In this document: one piece after another, positions 54,304 to 63,704 of the stretch | Layout of the letters: each line of letters starts with the position of its first letter | Position numbering within the stretch: position 1 is the stretch's first letter | From: Geminicoccaceae bacterium | GTDB taxonomy: Bacteria; Pseudomonadota; Alphaproteobacteria; Geminicoccales; Geminicoccaceae | Assembly: GCA_020638495.1 (NCBI GenBank) | Contig: JACKIN010000014.1 | Span: forward strand, 42,606 to 106,605 | Direction of reading: 5' to 3' | Length of the DNA: 64,000 nt | Notes under the pieces: generated by a model | Databases searched by the model: none | Told to the model about the DNA's origin: nothing | The model's input: the letters and a program-made list of their open reading frames with translations, nothing else | Made by a program: the position numbers and the translations under genes

Positions 54304-55124
54304 AACGCCTGCGCCGGGCGCTTCACCCCGGCACGCACCTGGCGATCATCGGCGGCGGCTTCATCGGCCTCGAGGTGGCCGCCAGCGCTGTCGCCCTGGG
54401 TGCCCGGGCCAGCATCATCGAGCTGGCCCTCCGGCTCATGACGCGGGGCGTGCCCGAGCCCCTCGCCGCCCGGCTCGCCGATCGGCACCGCAACGCCGGC
54501 GTCGCGCTGCATCTTGGCCGCCGCATTGCCGCCATGGCGGCCGTCGATGACGCGCTCCGCCTCACCCTCGACGACGGCACGGTGGTGGCGGCCGACCACC
54601 TGCTGGTCGCCATCGGCGCCAGCCCCCGCACGGAGCTCGCGGTGGCCGCCGGGCTCACCGTCGATGGCGGCATCATCGTCGATGAGCATCTGCGCACCAG
54701 CGACCCCGCCACCTTTGCCGCCGGCGACTGCACCGCCTTCCCCGATCCGCTGACCGGCGACCTGATCGGTCGGGAATCCCGGCACAATGCCGAGCTGCAG
54801 GGGCCGCTCGCCGCCCGCAACATGCTGGGCGCCGGCGAGGTGCTCGCCCCGGTCCCCTGGTTCTGGTCCGACCAGCACGAGCAGACCCTGCAGATCGCCG
54901 GAACACCCGAAGCGGGAACGCGAACGGTCGAGCGCGCGACGGCGCACGGCCTCCTCCTCTTCCATCTCGCCACCGACGACCGGCTGGTCGGCGTGAGCGC
55001 GCTCGGGCCGGCGGCGCTCGCCAAGGAATTCAAGGTGGCACAGCGTCTGGTCGAGGCGGGCCGCCGGGTCGAGCCCAGGATCCTCGCCGATCCCGCGACC
55101 CGGCTCAAGGCGCTGCTCCGCTAG
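54304..55124 (+). pseudogene. Ferredoxin reductase, C-terminal part, interrupted by IS630
   Basis: The NAD(P)-binding and C-terminal domains of the split reductase: LAIIGGGFIGLEVAASAVAL for NAD, LLVAIGASPRTELA, FAAGDCTAFPDP for FAD, and the reductase C-terminus with PVPWFWSDQHEQTLQIAG. There is no own start signal. Joined to 52696-53116 minus one TA it gives 413 residues, the normal size for this family. Codon pattern is intact, so the insertion is recent. Confidence 0.9.
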
Positions 55125-55190
55125 TGTCCTTGCCGCATCTGGCTCGTTCTTTAGGTTGCTCCGCTCGTCACCGTCGGCAGCGCTGCCGCC

Positions 55191-56003
55191 TCAGGCTGAG
55201 CGGCGGGCCACGAGCCGCCGCCAGCCGGCGAGGGCCAGCGCCGCGGCGACGACCACGAGGACCGAGGCGCCCGTGGCGATCACCGCGAGCGCCGGCACCA
55301 AGGGCGAGTAGTTGGTGGCCGTGCGCGAGAAGAGCCACAAGGGCAGCGTCGTGTCGGAGCCGGTCGTGTAGATCGAGAGCGGCAGGTTCGACCAGGAGAG
55401 CAGGAAGGCGAAGAGCCCGCCCGAGACGATGCCGGGCGCGAGCGCCGGCAGGGTCACCTCGCGAAAGACCTGCAGCCGCGAGGCGCCGAGATCGAAGGCC
55501 GCCTCCTCCTGCGCCACGTCGAAGCCGTAGAGCCGGATCGAGATCACCAGCGTCACGATCGGCACCACCCAGACCAGATGCGCGAAGACCGCGGTCCGCC
55601 AGGAGGGCGCGATCCCGGCGGCCGTCATGGCGAGCAGGAGGGCGAGGCCGAGGACCGCCTGCGGGAAGAAGATCGGCAGCAGCAGCAGGCGCTGGTAGAG
55701 GCTGCGCCCGCGCCACTCGAAGCGGGCGAAGGCGAGCGCCCCGAAGACGCCGAGCAGCACCGCGATCAGGGCCACGAGCACGGCGATCTTGAGCGAGGTC
55801 AGATGCAGCTCGGCTGTGGTGTACTGGCCGAGCGCGTCGCGATAGGCGTCGAGCGTCCAGACCTTGTGCGGGAAGCGCATGTAGCGGGTGTTCGCGAGCG
55901 AGGCGAGCACGACCGAGAGGATCGGCACGTAGAGCAGCATCAGCACCAGCACGGTCCAGAGCGCCAGCAGCGCGGTGACGAGTCGATTGCGCGTGCTGGA
56001 CAT
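55191..56003 (-). CDS. Polyamine-type ABC transporter permease (PotC-like)
   Basis: The 270-residue permease has six membrane segments. PotC-like features include FPHKVWTLDAYRDALGQY after the first helix and the EAA loop EEAAFDLGASRLQVFREVTLPALAPGI. It is the last gene of a potDABC-type operon, 1 bp after the PotB-like gene. The substrate may be a polyamine or other small cationic or amino-acid-derived compound. Confidence 0.9.
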   Translation of the reverse strand: MSSTRNRLVTALLALWTVLVLMLLYVPILSVVLASLANTRYMRFPHKVWTLDAYRDALGQYTTAELHLTSLKIAVLVALIAVLLGVFGALAFARFEWRGRSLYQRLLLLPIFFPQAVLGLALLLAMTAAGIAPSWRTAVFAHLVWVVPIVTLVISIRLYGFDVAQEEAAFDLGASRLQVFREVTLPALAPGIVSGGLFAFLLSWSNLPLSIYTTGSDTTLPLWLFSRTATNYSPLVPALAVIATGASVLVVVAAALALAGWRRLVARRSA

Positions 56004-56004
56004 C

Positions 56005-56853
56005 TCAGCGCCGGATCAGCCGGTCGAGGTCGAGCCGGCGCAGCACCGGGAAGATGACCGCGGCCGTCACCAGGATGACGAGCACGGTGAGCGCCGCCCC
56101 GGACGGCCAGTCCTGGGCGTAGCCGAAGCGCTGCTCGATGGCCTTGGTGATGACGATCACCGCCTGCCCGCCGAGGATCGCGGCCTCGGCATTCGCACCG
56201 AGCGAGAGCACGAAGGTGAGCAGCGTGCCGACGGTGATGCCCGGCAGCGCCAGCGGCAGCTCGATCTCGCGAAAGACCTGGAAAGGCCTGGCGCCGAGAT
56301 CGCACGCGGCCTCGATCTGGTCCTGCGGCACCAGCGAGAGGCCGAGCACCATGGGAAAGAGCATGAAGGGGAAGTGGATATAGACCATGCCGAGGAGGGT
56401 GGCGGTCCGCGTGTAGAGGATGCTGCCGATCTTCAGCCCGAAGAGCGCGTTCAGGCTGCCGGCGAAGATGCCGCCGCCCGGCATCATGAAGAGGGCCGTG
56501 CCGAAGAGGCGGACACTCTCGGAGATGAAGATCGGCAGGGCGATCAGGATGGTCGCGAGCGTGGCGAAGCGGCCGGCGAATCGCACCAGCGCCTTGGCGG
56601 TCGGCCAGGCGAGGACGAGGCAAAGGAGCGTGGTGAGCCCGGCGAGCAAGAGCGACCAGCCGAGCGGCAAAAGATAGCCCTCGGTCACGGCAGCCCAGTA
56701 GTTGGCGAGCGTCGGCTCGCCGGCGAGCGAGAAGGTCCGGGGCGGCATCAGGCTGTAGAGGAGGACGAGCAGGATGGGCAGGGCGAAGCCCACGAGGATG
56801 AGCGCCATGACCGGCAGCATGGCGAGAAGGCCCGGGCTGACCCGCTGCCGCAC
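56005..56853 (-). CDS. Polyamine-type ABC transporter permease (PotB-like)
   Basis: The 282-residue permease opens LLAMLPVMALILVGFALPILLVLLYS and has the EAA loop QIEAACDLGARPFQVFREIELPLALPGI. Six membrane segments are visible. It starts at GTG 56853, 5 nt after the ATPase stop. It forms the channel with the PotC-like subunit. Confidence 0.9.
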   Translation of the reverse strand: MRQRVSPGLLAMLPVMALILVGFALPILLVLLYSLMPPRTFSLAGEPTLANYWAAVTEGYLLPLGWSLLLAGLTTLLCLVLAWPTAKALVRFAGRFATLATILIALPIFISESVRLFGTALFMMPGGGIFAGSLNALFGLKIGSILYTRTATLLGMVYIHFPFMLFPMVLGLSLVPQDQIEAACDLGARPFQVFREIELPLALPGITVGTLLTFVLSLGANAEAAILGGQAVIVITKAIEQRFGYAQDWPSGAALTVLVILVTAAVIFPVLRRLDLDRLIRR

Positions 56854-56858
56854 CGGGG

Positions 56859-57866
56859 CTACTCCGCCACCCGCACGGCATCGCCGAGATCGAAGCCGAG
56901 CCGCACGGGCTCGCCCGGCCCCGGCACGCTCGCCGCCGCGACGGCGATCTCGCCGATCAGCATGCGCTCGTCGGCCCGGGCGTGGAACTGCTTCCTCGAT
57001 CCCAGCAGGTAGTCGTTGACGATCCGGGCCTCGAAGACCACGTCGGCCGCCTCACCCGGCGCCAGCGGCCGGAGCTGCTCGGGCCGCACCACGAGCCAGC
57101 CCTCGCCAGCGACCCCGAACTCGCTAGCCCTCAGCACGTTCACCTCGCCCATGAACTCGGCGACGAAGCGCGAGCGCGGCTGCTGGTAGATCTCGAGCGG
57201 CGGCCCGATCTGGACCAGCCGGCCGGCCCGCATGATGCCGATTCGGTCCGACATCACCATCGCCTCCTCGAGGCTGTGGGTGATGTAGATGAAGGTCTTG
57301 CCGGTCTCGCGATGCAGGTCCTTGAGCTCGACCTCGAGCATCTTCCGCAGCCGGTAGTCGATCGCCGAGAGCGGCTCGTCGAAGAAGAGGATCTCGGGGT
57401 CGGACGCCAGTGCGCGGGCCAGCGCCACACGCTGCCGCTCGCCACCGGAGCAGCGCGTCACCGGCCGCGCGTAGTAGGCCTCGGGCAGCCGCACCAGGTC
57501 CATCAGCTCGAGCGCCCGGGCCCGACGTGCCGCCGGATCGACGCCCCGCATCTTCGGCGCGAACTCGATGTTCTCGCCAACCGTCTTGTGATTGAAGAGC
57601 GCCAGCGACTGGAAGACCATCGCGGTCGGCCGCTTGTTGGCCGGCACGTCGGTGATCGCCCGGCCGCGCAGCAGCACCGCACCACTGTCGACCCGCTCGA
57701 GCCCGGCGAGGATGCGGATCAGGGTCGACTTGCCGCTGCCGGACGGGCCGACGATGGTGAAGAACTCGCCGTCCAGGATCTCGAGGTCGATGTCGTCGAC
57801 CGCGGCGATCTCGCCGAACCGGCGCGTCAGGCCGACCAACGAGAGGATCGGCCCGCTCGTCGTCAC
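56859..57866 (-). CDS. Polyamine-type ABC transporter ATP-binding protein (PotA-like)
   Basis: The 335-residue ATPase has Walker A GPSGSGKSTLIRILAGL (about residue 41), the signature CSGGERQRVALARAL and Walker B ILFFDEPLSAID. A C-terminal TOBE domain (WLVVRPEQLRPLAPGEAADV) follows. The loop usually reading LDxxLR is IDYRLRK. GTG start at 57866. It lies between the binding-protein and permease genes, the common order for this family. Confidence 0.92.
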   Translation of the reverse strand: MTTSGPILSLVGLTRRFGEIAAVDDIDLEILDGEFFTIVGPSGSGKSTLIRILAGLERVDSGAVLLRGRAITDVPANKRPTAMVFQSLALFNHKTVGENIEFAPKMRGVDPAARRARALELMDLVRLPEAYYARPVTRCSGGERQRVALARALASDPEILFFDEPLSAIDYRLRKMLEVELKDLHRETGKTFIYITHSLEEAMVMSDRIGIMRAGRLVQIGPPLEIYQQPRSRFVAEFMGEVNVLRASEFGVAGEGWLVVRPEQLRPLAPGEAADVVFEARIVNDYLLGSRKQFHARADERMLIGEIAVAAASVPGPGEPVRLGFDLGDAVRVAE

Positions 57867-57875
57867 AGCCGCGGC

Positions 57876-59078
57876 CTACTGGCGGGTCCGCATGGCAGCC
57901 GAGTAGATGTCGTAGAGCCGGTCGTAGTCGGGCACGATGTCGAACTCGACGGCATTGGCGATGCGCTCGTCGAACTCGTCCCACTGCAGCGCCTCGAGCT
58001 CCTCGCTGGTGAACTTGGCGAAGAGCTCGGGATCGGCCATCTGCGCCACCGGCTGCAGGTTGCCGTTGCCGTGGGCGATGATCCAGGCGGGCTCGACCTC
58101 CGCGATCCACGCGAGGAAGTCGAGGGCGTGCGGGTGCTCGTTCGGGTTGGCCACCGCCGAGTTGAGCTCGATCCAGTTGATGCCGCCCTTGCCGTCGGCC
58201 GGGCCGCTCGAGGGCGTGACGGCGTGCAGGTTCGAGACTCCCTCGAGCCTGGCGCTCGTCGTCGTGTAGGTGCCGCCGGTGAAGTAGAGGTCGATCTCGC
58301 CGTTGATGATGCCGAGATTGAGCTGGACGAAATCGGTGGTGATCAGCTTCGCGTTGTCGATCCAGCGCTTCGCCGTCGCCTCGAACTTCGCGATGTCCTC
58401 GTCCGACTTCGGCTTGAAGGGATGAACACCCGCCCCCATGCAGATGTCCATCACGTTCCAGTCCTCGTAGGCGAGGATGCCGTAGCGCTGGCTGAAATCG
58501 GGGTTGTTGAAGAGGTCCCAGCCCTCGTTCTTGGCGAGCTCGGGCGAGATGACATCCGAGTTCACGACGAAGTCGAAGGTCTCGTAGCGCTGCACGACGC
58601 CCAGCAGATGCTCGCCATCCTGGCTCATCGCCCAGTGATAGGGCGGGGCGAACTTCGGCATCATGGCTTCGTAGAGCGGCTGGAAGCGGTCCTGCGGCAG
58701 GTCGCGGATCAGCCCCTCGGGCCAGAGCTGGGTGCGCGCCCATGGGTTGTTGATGTTGATGAAGTCCCAGACCGAGGTCTCGCCGGCGCGCAGCCGGTTG
58801 ACCGAGGTCGGGTCGGAGATGTGGATCTCGGTCTTGACGGTCTCGCCCGTCTTCTCGCGCCAGAGCTCGAGCAGCCGCGGGTCGGCATAGGCATCCCAGG
58901 TGAGCAGCGCCAGAGGCCGGTCCTGCGCCAGGGCCAGCCTCGGCCCCGCCGCAGCCAGCGTGCCGGCGGCGCCGATGCCCGCCATGAGGCGGCGGCGGGT
59001 CATCGCCATGGAACGCAGCCCCATGTCGCGAACCGGGTTCCTCCGGGCTAGCTGCTGCAGGCGGCGGATGTCGCGCAT
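57876..59078 (-). CDS. Periplasmic binding protein of the polyamine-type importer (PotD-like)
   Basis: The 400-residue binding protein has a Tat-like signal (MTRRRLMAGIGAAGTLAAAG, cleavage near ALAQD). The mature sequence begins LALLTWDAYADPRLLELW, the usual opening of spermidine/putrescine-type receptors, and has SVWDFININNPWART and FDFVVNSDVI. ATG 59078 has GGGAGAGGGAACG upstream. It is the first gene of the operon, divergent from the N-formylglutamate amidohydrolase-like gene. The ligand is unproven. Confidence 0.88.
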   Translation of the reverse strand: MRDIRRLQQLARRNPVRDMGLRSMAMTRRRLMAGIGAAGTLAAAGPRLALAQDRPLALLTWDAYADPRLLELWREKTGETVKTEIHISDPTSVNRLRAGETSVWDFININNPWARTQLWPEGLIRDLPQDRFQPLYEAMMPKFAPPYHWAMSQDGEHLLGVVQRYETFDFVVNSDVISPELAKNEGWDLFNNPDFSQRYGILAYEDWNVMDICMGAGVHPFKPKSDEDIAKFEATAKRWIDNAKLITTDFVQLNLGIINGEIDLYFTGGTYTTTSARLEGVSNLHAVTPSSGPADGKGGINWIELNSAVANPNEHPHALDFLAWIAEVEPAWIIAHGNGNLQPVAQMADPELFAKFTSEELEALQWDEFDERIANAVEFDIVPDYDRLYDIYSAAMRTRQ

Positions 59079-59137
59079 CGTTCCCTCTCCCTGGTTGCGC
59101 CGCCGGGCGCCCGCGGCGAAGAGCAGCGCTCGGGCCC

Positions 59138-59167
59138 CGGTTGTGCGGCATGCGGTCGGTTGTGCGG
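59138..59167 (-). promoter_or_regulatory. Tandem 11-bp direct repeat upstream of the importer operon
   Basis: CGGTTGTGCGG occurs at 59138-59148 and again at 59157-59167, a 19-bp period (about two helix turns), 60-90 bp upstream of the binding-protein start. It looks like a regulator site for the divergent region (59079-59308). No regulator gene is adjacent. Confidence 0.45.
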
Positions 59168-59308
59168 ATAGTGCAAGTGCCGGGAAGCCTGTCAAGGCGC
59201 CTCCCCCCTCTTGTCATGGGCATCCCGTCTCCCGCCGACCTCTGATAGACAATAAGGTGTGGACCGGCCCACCGTGCTTCCCTCCTCCCACAACCGAGGC
59301 GCCGCCCC

Positions 59309-60058
59309 TTGCTCGATCCCGACGAACCGGCCCCCTTCGTGCTCGAGAACACCGGCGGCGGCAGCCCGTGGCTGCTCACCTGCGAGCACGGCGGCCGGCG
59401 GCTGCCCCGTGCGCTGGGCGATCTCGGCCTGCCGGCCGCCGCCTTCGAGCGCCACATCGCCTGGGACATCGGCGCCCTCGGCGTCGCGCGAAGCCTCGCC
59501 CGGGCGCTCGACGCCGAGCTGGTGCACCAGCCCTATTCGCGCCTCGTCGTCGACTGCAACCGCCCGCCGACCCGCCCCAGCTTCATCCCCGAGATCAGCG
59601 AGGCCACGGTTATTCCGGGCAATCTGGGCCTCGCCCCCGAGGCCCGCCTCGCCCGCGAGAAGGCGATCTGGCGGCCTTTCCAGGATGCGGTGGCCGAAGC
59701 CGTCGGCGGCCGGGCGGGCCTGCTCGCCATCCACAGCTTCACGCCGGTCTACAAGGAGCAGGTGCGTCCCTGGCAGCTCGGCTTCCTCCACGCCCGGGCC
59801 GAGCGTCTGGCGCTCGACCTCCAGCGCTGGTTCGCCGCCGAGGCGCAAATCGAGGCGGCCCTGAACGAGCCCTATTGCGTCGACGCCGATGACTATACGA
59901 TCCCGGTGCACGGCGACGCGCGCGGCCGGCCCGCCGTGCTCGTCGAGATCCGCCAGGACCTGATCGCCGATGCCCGTGGCCAGGCCCGCTGGGCCGACCT
60001 CCTGCGCCGCGCGGTCCTGAACCTCGAGCCACCAGCCCAACCAGCCCAGAGCGAGTAG
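59309..60058 (+). CDS. N-formylglutamate amidohydrolase-family protein
   Basis: The ~249-residue hydrolase of the FGase family has WLLTCEHGGRRLP (metal-binding His), HIAWDIGALGVARSLA, and YSRLVVDCNRPPTRPSFIPEIS. LLAIHSFTPVYK and ALNEPYCVDADDYTIPVHG follow. Members deformylate N-formyl-glutamate or related N-formyl amino acids. The start appears to be TTG 59309 (GTG 59339 is an alternative). It is the first of at least four plus-strand genes with a glutamine-synthetase-like ligase, a cysteine hydrolase and an AbgT-like transporter. Confidence 0.85.
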   Translation: MLDPDEPAPFVLENTGGGSPWLLTCEHGGRRLPRALGDLGLPAAAFERHIAWDIGALGVARSLARALDAELVHQPYSRLVVDCNRPPTRPSFIPEISEATVIPGNLGLAPEARLAREKAIWRPFQDAVAEAVGGRAGLLAIHSFTPVYKEQVRPWQLGFLHARAERLALDLQRWFAAEAQIEAALNEPYCVDADDYTIPVHGDARGRPAVLVEIRQDLIADARGQARWADLLRRAVLNLEPPAQPAQSE

Positions 60059-60068
60059 GCGCGCCACC

Positions 60069-61385
60069 ATGCACGACACCCACGAGGGCATCGTCTTCTT
60101 CGTCACCAGCGACTTCTCCGGGCTGGTCCGCGGGCGCGGGGTGCCGGCCCGGAACCTGCCGGCCTTCCTCGAGACCGGCTGCGGCTGGGTCCCGGCCGAT
60201 CAGGCGATCAATGCCTTCGACGTCATCGGCGAGGGCAACCCGTTCGGCTCCTCGGGCGACCTCCGGCTGATGCCCGACCCGGCGACCGAGGTGCGGATCG
60301 CCGGGAATGCCGGGCGACCCCCCTGGCACTTCTTCCTCGCCGACATCCAGAGCCTCGACGGCGCCCCCTGGTCCTGCTGCGCGCGTGGCTTCCTCAAGGC
60401 CGCGCTCGCCGATCTCGAGCAGCGCTTCGGGCTCGGCCTCAGCGTCGCCTTCGAGCACGAGTTCACCCTGCTCGGCGATCCCGCCCCGGCGCCGGGCTTC
60501 TCGATGCGCGCCTTCCGCCGGCAGGAGACGCTGGTGACGGCCATCGCCTCGGCCCTGCGCGCCGCCGGTGCCGCACCCGAGATGATCCTGCCGGAGTTCG
60601 GCCCCGGCCAGTTCGAGATCACGCTGCCCCCGGCCCCGGCGCTCACCGCCGCCGACCGCGCTGTCGTGTTCCGCGAGGTGGTCCGCGACGTCGCCGAGCG
60701 GCAGGGCAGCCGTGCCACCTTCGCCCCCAAGATCCGGCCCGAGGGCGTGGGCAACGGTGTCCACATCCATCTCAGCCTCAACGACAGCAAGGGCCGACCG
60801 GTCACCTACGACGCCGATGGCCCGGGCGAGCTCAGCGCGCCGGCCGCCGCCTTCGCCGCCGGCGTGCTCCGCCATGCCGATGCGCTGGTCGCCCTGACAG
60901 CACCCTCCGTCGTCTCCTATCTGCGCCTGAAGCCGCATCACTGGGCCACGGCCTTCGCCTGCCTCGGCCGGCAGAACCGCGAGGCCACCATCCGCATCTG
61001 CCCCAGGGCGCGCGCCGGCGGCGACCCGGCCGCGGGCCATCACCTCGAGTACCGCGCCGCGGACGCCACGGCCTCGCCCTATCTGGCGCTCGGTGCCCTC
61101 GTCCGGGCCGGCCTCGCCGGGCTGGCGGAGAACCTGCCGGCGCCGCCACTGGTCGACACCGACCCGGCCGAACTCGACGCGGCCGAATGCGAGCGGCTGG
61201 GCGTGCGGCCGCTGCCGGCCAGCCTGGCGGCCGCCCTCGATGCGCTCGCGGCCGACAAGGTGGCCATGACCTGGGCCGCCCCCGATTTCTGGGCCTGCTA
61301 CCTCGCCATGAAGCGGAGCGAGTGGGCCGGCCTCGCGGACTACGACCATGTCGCCCTCTGCGACGCCTACAGCCGGGTCTACTGA
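60069..61385 (+). CDS. Glutamine-synthetase-family ligase (gamma-glutamylamine synthetase-like)
   Basis: The 438-residue protein has the GS C-terminal catalytic fold: FEHEFTLLG, ILPEFGPGQFEITLPPAP for metal and substrate, NGVHIHLSLNDSKG for ATP and ammonia, RQNREATIRICPRA and HLEYRAADATASPYLALGAL. The N-terminal domain is shorter and divergent from GlnA, and there is no adenylylation-site motif. It probably makes a gamma-glutamyl or related amide bond, as in PuuA. The polyamine-type importer across the divergent promoter supports amine use. Confidence 0.87.
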   Translation: MHDTHEGIVFFVTSDFSGLVRGRGVPARNLPAFLETGCGWVPADQAINAFDVIGEGNPFGSSGDLRLMPDPATEVRIAGNAGRPPWHFFLADIQSLDGAPWSCCARGFLKAALADLEQRFGLGLSVAFEHEFTLLGDPAPAPGFSMRAFRRQETLVTAIASALRAAGAAPEMILPEFGPGQFEITLPPAPALTAADRAVVFREVVRDVAERQGSRATFAPKIRPEGVGNGVHIHLSLNDSKGRPVTYDADGPGELSAPAAAFAAGVLRHADALVALTAPSVVSYLRLKPHHWATAFACLGRQNREATIRICPRARAGGDPAAGHHLEYRAADATASPYLALGALVRAGLAGLAENLPAPPLVDTDPAELDAAECERLGVRPLPASLAAALDALAADKVAMTWAAPDFWACYLAMKRSEWAGLADYDHVALCDAYSRVY

Positions 61386-61389
61386 CGCC

Positions 61390-62004
61390 ATGGACAACGA
61401 CCGCCTGCCGCGCGACCGACGGCTCGGACCCGAACGAACCGCCGTCCTCCTGGTCGACGTCCAGCTCTCCGAGATCGTGCCGGAGCACGAGCAGGAGAAG
61501 CCCGACTACTGGCGCATGATCCACGAGCGCGCCCTCCCCGCCCAGCAACGCCTGCTGGCCGCGGCGCGCGAGCGCCGCTGCGAGGTCCTCTACACCGTCA
61601 TCGAGGCGCTGACGGCGGACGGCCGCGATCGCTCGCTCGACCACAAGCTCTCGGGCATCCTGGTGCCCAAAGGCTCGCCGCTCGCCCGGGTCATCCCGGC
61701 GGTGGCACCACTCGCCGACGAGATCGTCCTGCCCAAGACGTCGTCCGGCGTCTTCAACTCGACCGCCATCGACTACGTGCTGCGCAATCTCGGCATCGAC
61801 AACCTTATCGTCTGTGGCTTCCTTACCGACCAGTGTGTCGACATGGCGGTGCGCGATGCCGCCGACAAGGGCTACTACGTGGTCTGCGCCGAGGACGCCT
61901 GCGCCACGCACACGGCCGAGCGCCACGCCCGGGCGCTCGAGGCCTTCGGCGGCTACTGCCGGGTGCAGACGGTCGACGAGGTGATCGACACGTTTTCGCA
62001 CTAG
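61390..62004 (+). CDS. Isochorismatase-family cysteine hydrolase
   Basis: The 204-residue protein has the alpha/beta cysteine hydrolase triad: Asp in VLLVDVQLSEIV (about residue 23), Lys in LPKTSSGVFNST (about residue 117) and Cys in GFLTDQCVDMAVRDA (about residue 154). Such enzymes hydrolyse amides or ureides (nicotinamide, N-carbamoyl compounds, biuret). It begins 4 nt after the ligase gene. The ATG at 61390 was preferred over an upstream frame that overlaps the ligase. Confidence 0.88.
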   Translation: MDNDRLPRDRRLGPERTAVLLVDVQLSEIVPEHEQEKPDYWRMIHERALPAQQRLLAAARERRCEVLYTVIEALTADGRDRSLDHKLSGILVPKGSPLARVIPAVAPLADEIVLPKTSSGVFNSTAIDYVLRNLGIDNLIVCGFLTDQCVDMAVRDAADKGYYVVCAEDACATHTAERHARALEAFGGYCRVQTVDEVIDTFSH

Positions 62005-62089
62005 GCAAGGCCCACCGGAAGAGCTAGCCCATTCGCCGTCGACAAGCAGAAGCCATGTTCAGGGCGCCGCCCGAGCGCGACCGCGGCGA

Positions 62090-63667
62090 ATGATCCGGGA
62101 GTCATATGGAGTGGCCGACACAACGGGCGCCATCACGTCCACGCACGGGCGCAAGACCTTCCTCGACCGCTTCCTCGACGGGGTCGAGCGGGTCGGCAAC
62201 AAGGTGCCGCATCCCGCCGTCATCTTCCTCGTCCTGATCGCCATCGTCATCCTTCTCTCGCACCTGCTCTATCTCCTCGACATCAGCGTCACCTACCCGG
62301 TCGTCGATTACCTGACCGACGAGGTGGTCGAGCGGACGACGGCCGTGCGCAGCCTGCTCACCGCCGACGGGCTCCGCTTCATGCTGACCTCGCCAGTGCC
62401 CAACTTCATGAGCTTCGGCCCGGTGGCGGTGATCCTGGTCGCCATGATCGGCGTCGGCCTCGCCGAGGAATCCGGCCTCATCAAGGCGCTGGTCCGCCAG
62501 ATCGTCGTCGTCGCGCCGCGCTCGGCCATCACCTTCATCATCGTGCTCTTGGGCGTCGTCTCGAGCATCGCCGCCGATGCCGGCTATCTGGTGCTCGTGC
62601 CGTTGGGTGCCGCCGCCTTCCACAGCCTCGGCCGGCACCCGCTCGCCGGCCTCGCCGCGGCCTTCGCCGGCGTCGCCGGCGGCTTCCTCACCAACCTCTT
62701 CGTCACGCCGACCGACGCCATCCTGACCGAGATCACCAACGACGCCATCCGGCTGCTCAACCCGACCTTGTCCACCGGCCTGACGGGCAACCTCTTCTTC
62801 ATGATCGCCTCCACCCTTCTCGTCGCGATCGTCTGCACGGTGCTCACCGAGCGCTTCATCGAGCCGCATCTCGGCCCCTACCAGGGCGGCGTGCCGATCG
62901 ACACCGGCGAGGGCGTCACCGACGCCGAGCGCCGGGGCCTGCGCTTCACGCTCTGGACGCTGGCCGGCTTCGTCGTCGTCATCGGCCTCCTGTCGGCCCC
63001 GCCCGGCGCCGTGCTGCGCCACCAGGAGACCGGTGCGATCCTCGGCGGCTCGCCCTTCATGGATGGGCTGATCGTCCTGATCATGCTGCTCTTCCTCGCC
63101 CTCGGCATCGCCTACGGCAAGGGTGCGGGCACGATCAACACGGTGACCGAGGGCGTCAACGCGGTGGTGAAGACCTTCAACAGCCTGGCCGGGCTGGTCT
63201 TCCTCCTGCTGGTCATCGCCCAGTTCATCGCCTTCTTCAACTTCACCAACATCGCCACGGTCACCGCCGTCGGCCTCGCCGACCTGCTCGGGGACGTGCA
63301 GATCGGCACGGTCGGCCTGCTCGTCGGCTTCGTCGTGGTGATCGGCATCGTCGATCTCCTGATCACCGGGGCGATCGCCAAATGGGCGATCTTCGCGCCG
63401 GTCTTCGTGCCGCTTTTCATGCAGCTCGGCGTCGAGCCGGACTTCGTGCTCGCCGCCTACCGCGTCGGCGATTCCCCGGCCAACGTCATCACGCCGCTCA
63501 ACGTCTATCTCGCGATGATCGTCGCCTTCGCCCAGAAATATCAGCCGGAGTCCGGCGTCGGCACGGTCGTGGCGCTGATGCTGCCCTACACCGTCGTCCT
63601 CTTCATCGTCTGGACGCTGATGCTCGTCGGCTGGTACCTGCTCGGCATACCCCTGGGCTTCGGCTGA
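62090..63667 (+). CDS. AbgT-family transporter (p-aminobenzoyl-glutamate type)
   Basis: The 525-residue integral membrane protein belongs to the AbgT family. Features include FLDRFLDGVERVGNKVPHPAVIFLVL at the N-terminus, NFMSFGPVAVILVAMIGVGLAE, and SSIAADAGYLVLVPLGAAAF. GGFLTNLFVTPTDAI and a YRVGDSPANVITPLNVYLAM motif near the C-terminus follow. Members carry p-aminobenzoyl-glutamate or export sulfonamides. The start at ATG 62090 is tentative; GTG 62111 with GGGAG upstream is also good. The adjoining M20 peptidase recalls abgAB-abgT, where M20 enzymes split the imported conjugate. Confidence 0.9.
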   Translation: MIRESYGVADTTGAITSTHGRKTFLDRFLDGVERVGNKVPHPAVIFLVLIAIVILLSHLLYLLDISVTYPVVDYLTDEVVERTTAVRSLLTADGLRFMLTSPVPNFMSFGPVAVILVAMIGVGLAEESGLIKALVRQIVVVAPRSAITFIIVLLGVVSSIAADAGYLVLVPLGAAAFHSLGRHPLAGLAAAFAGVAGGFLTNLFVTPTDAILTEITNDAIRLLNPTLSTGLTGNLFFMIASTLLVAIVCTVLTERFIEPHLGPYQGGVPIDTGEGVTDAERRGLRFTLWTLAGFVVVIGLLSAPPGAVLRHQETGAILGGSPFMDGLIVLIMLLFLALGIAYGKGAGTINTVTEGVNAVVKTFNSLAGLVFLLLVIAQFIAFFNFTNIATVTAVGLADLLGDVQIGTVGLLVGFVVVIGIVDLLITGAIAKWAIFAPVFVPLFMQLGVEPDFVLAAYRVGDSPANVITPLNVYLAMIVAFAQKYQPESGVGTVVALMLPYTVVLFIVWTLMLVGWYLLGIPLGFG

Positions 63668-63704
63668 CGCCGGCCCGACCACGACACTCAACGGGAGGTC
63701 ACCC

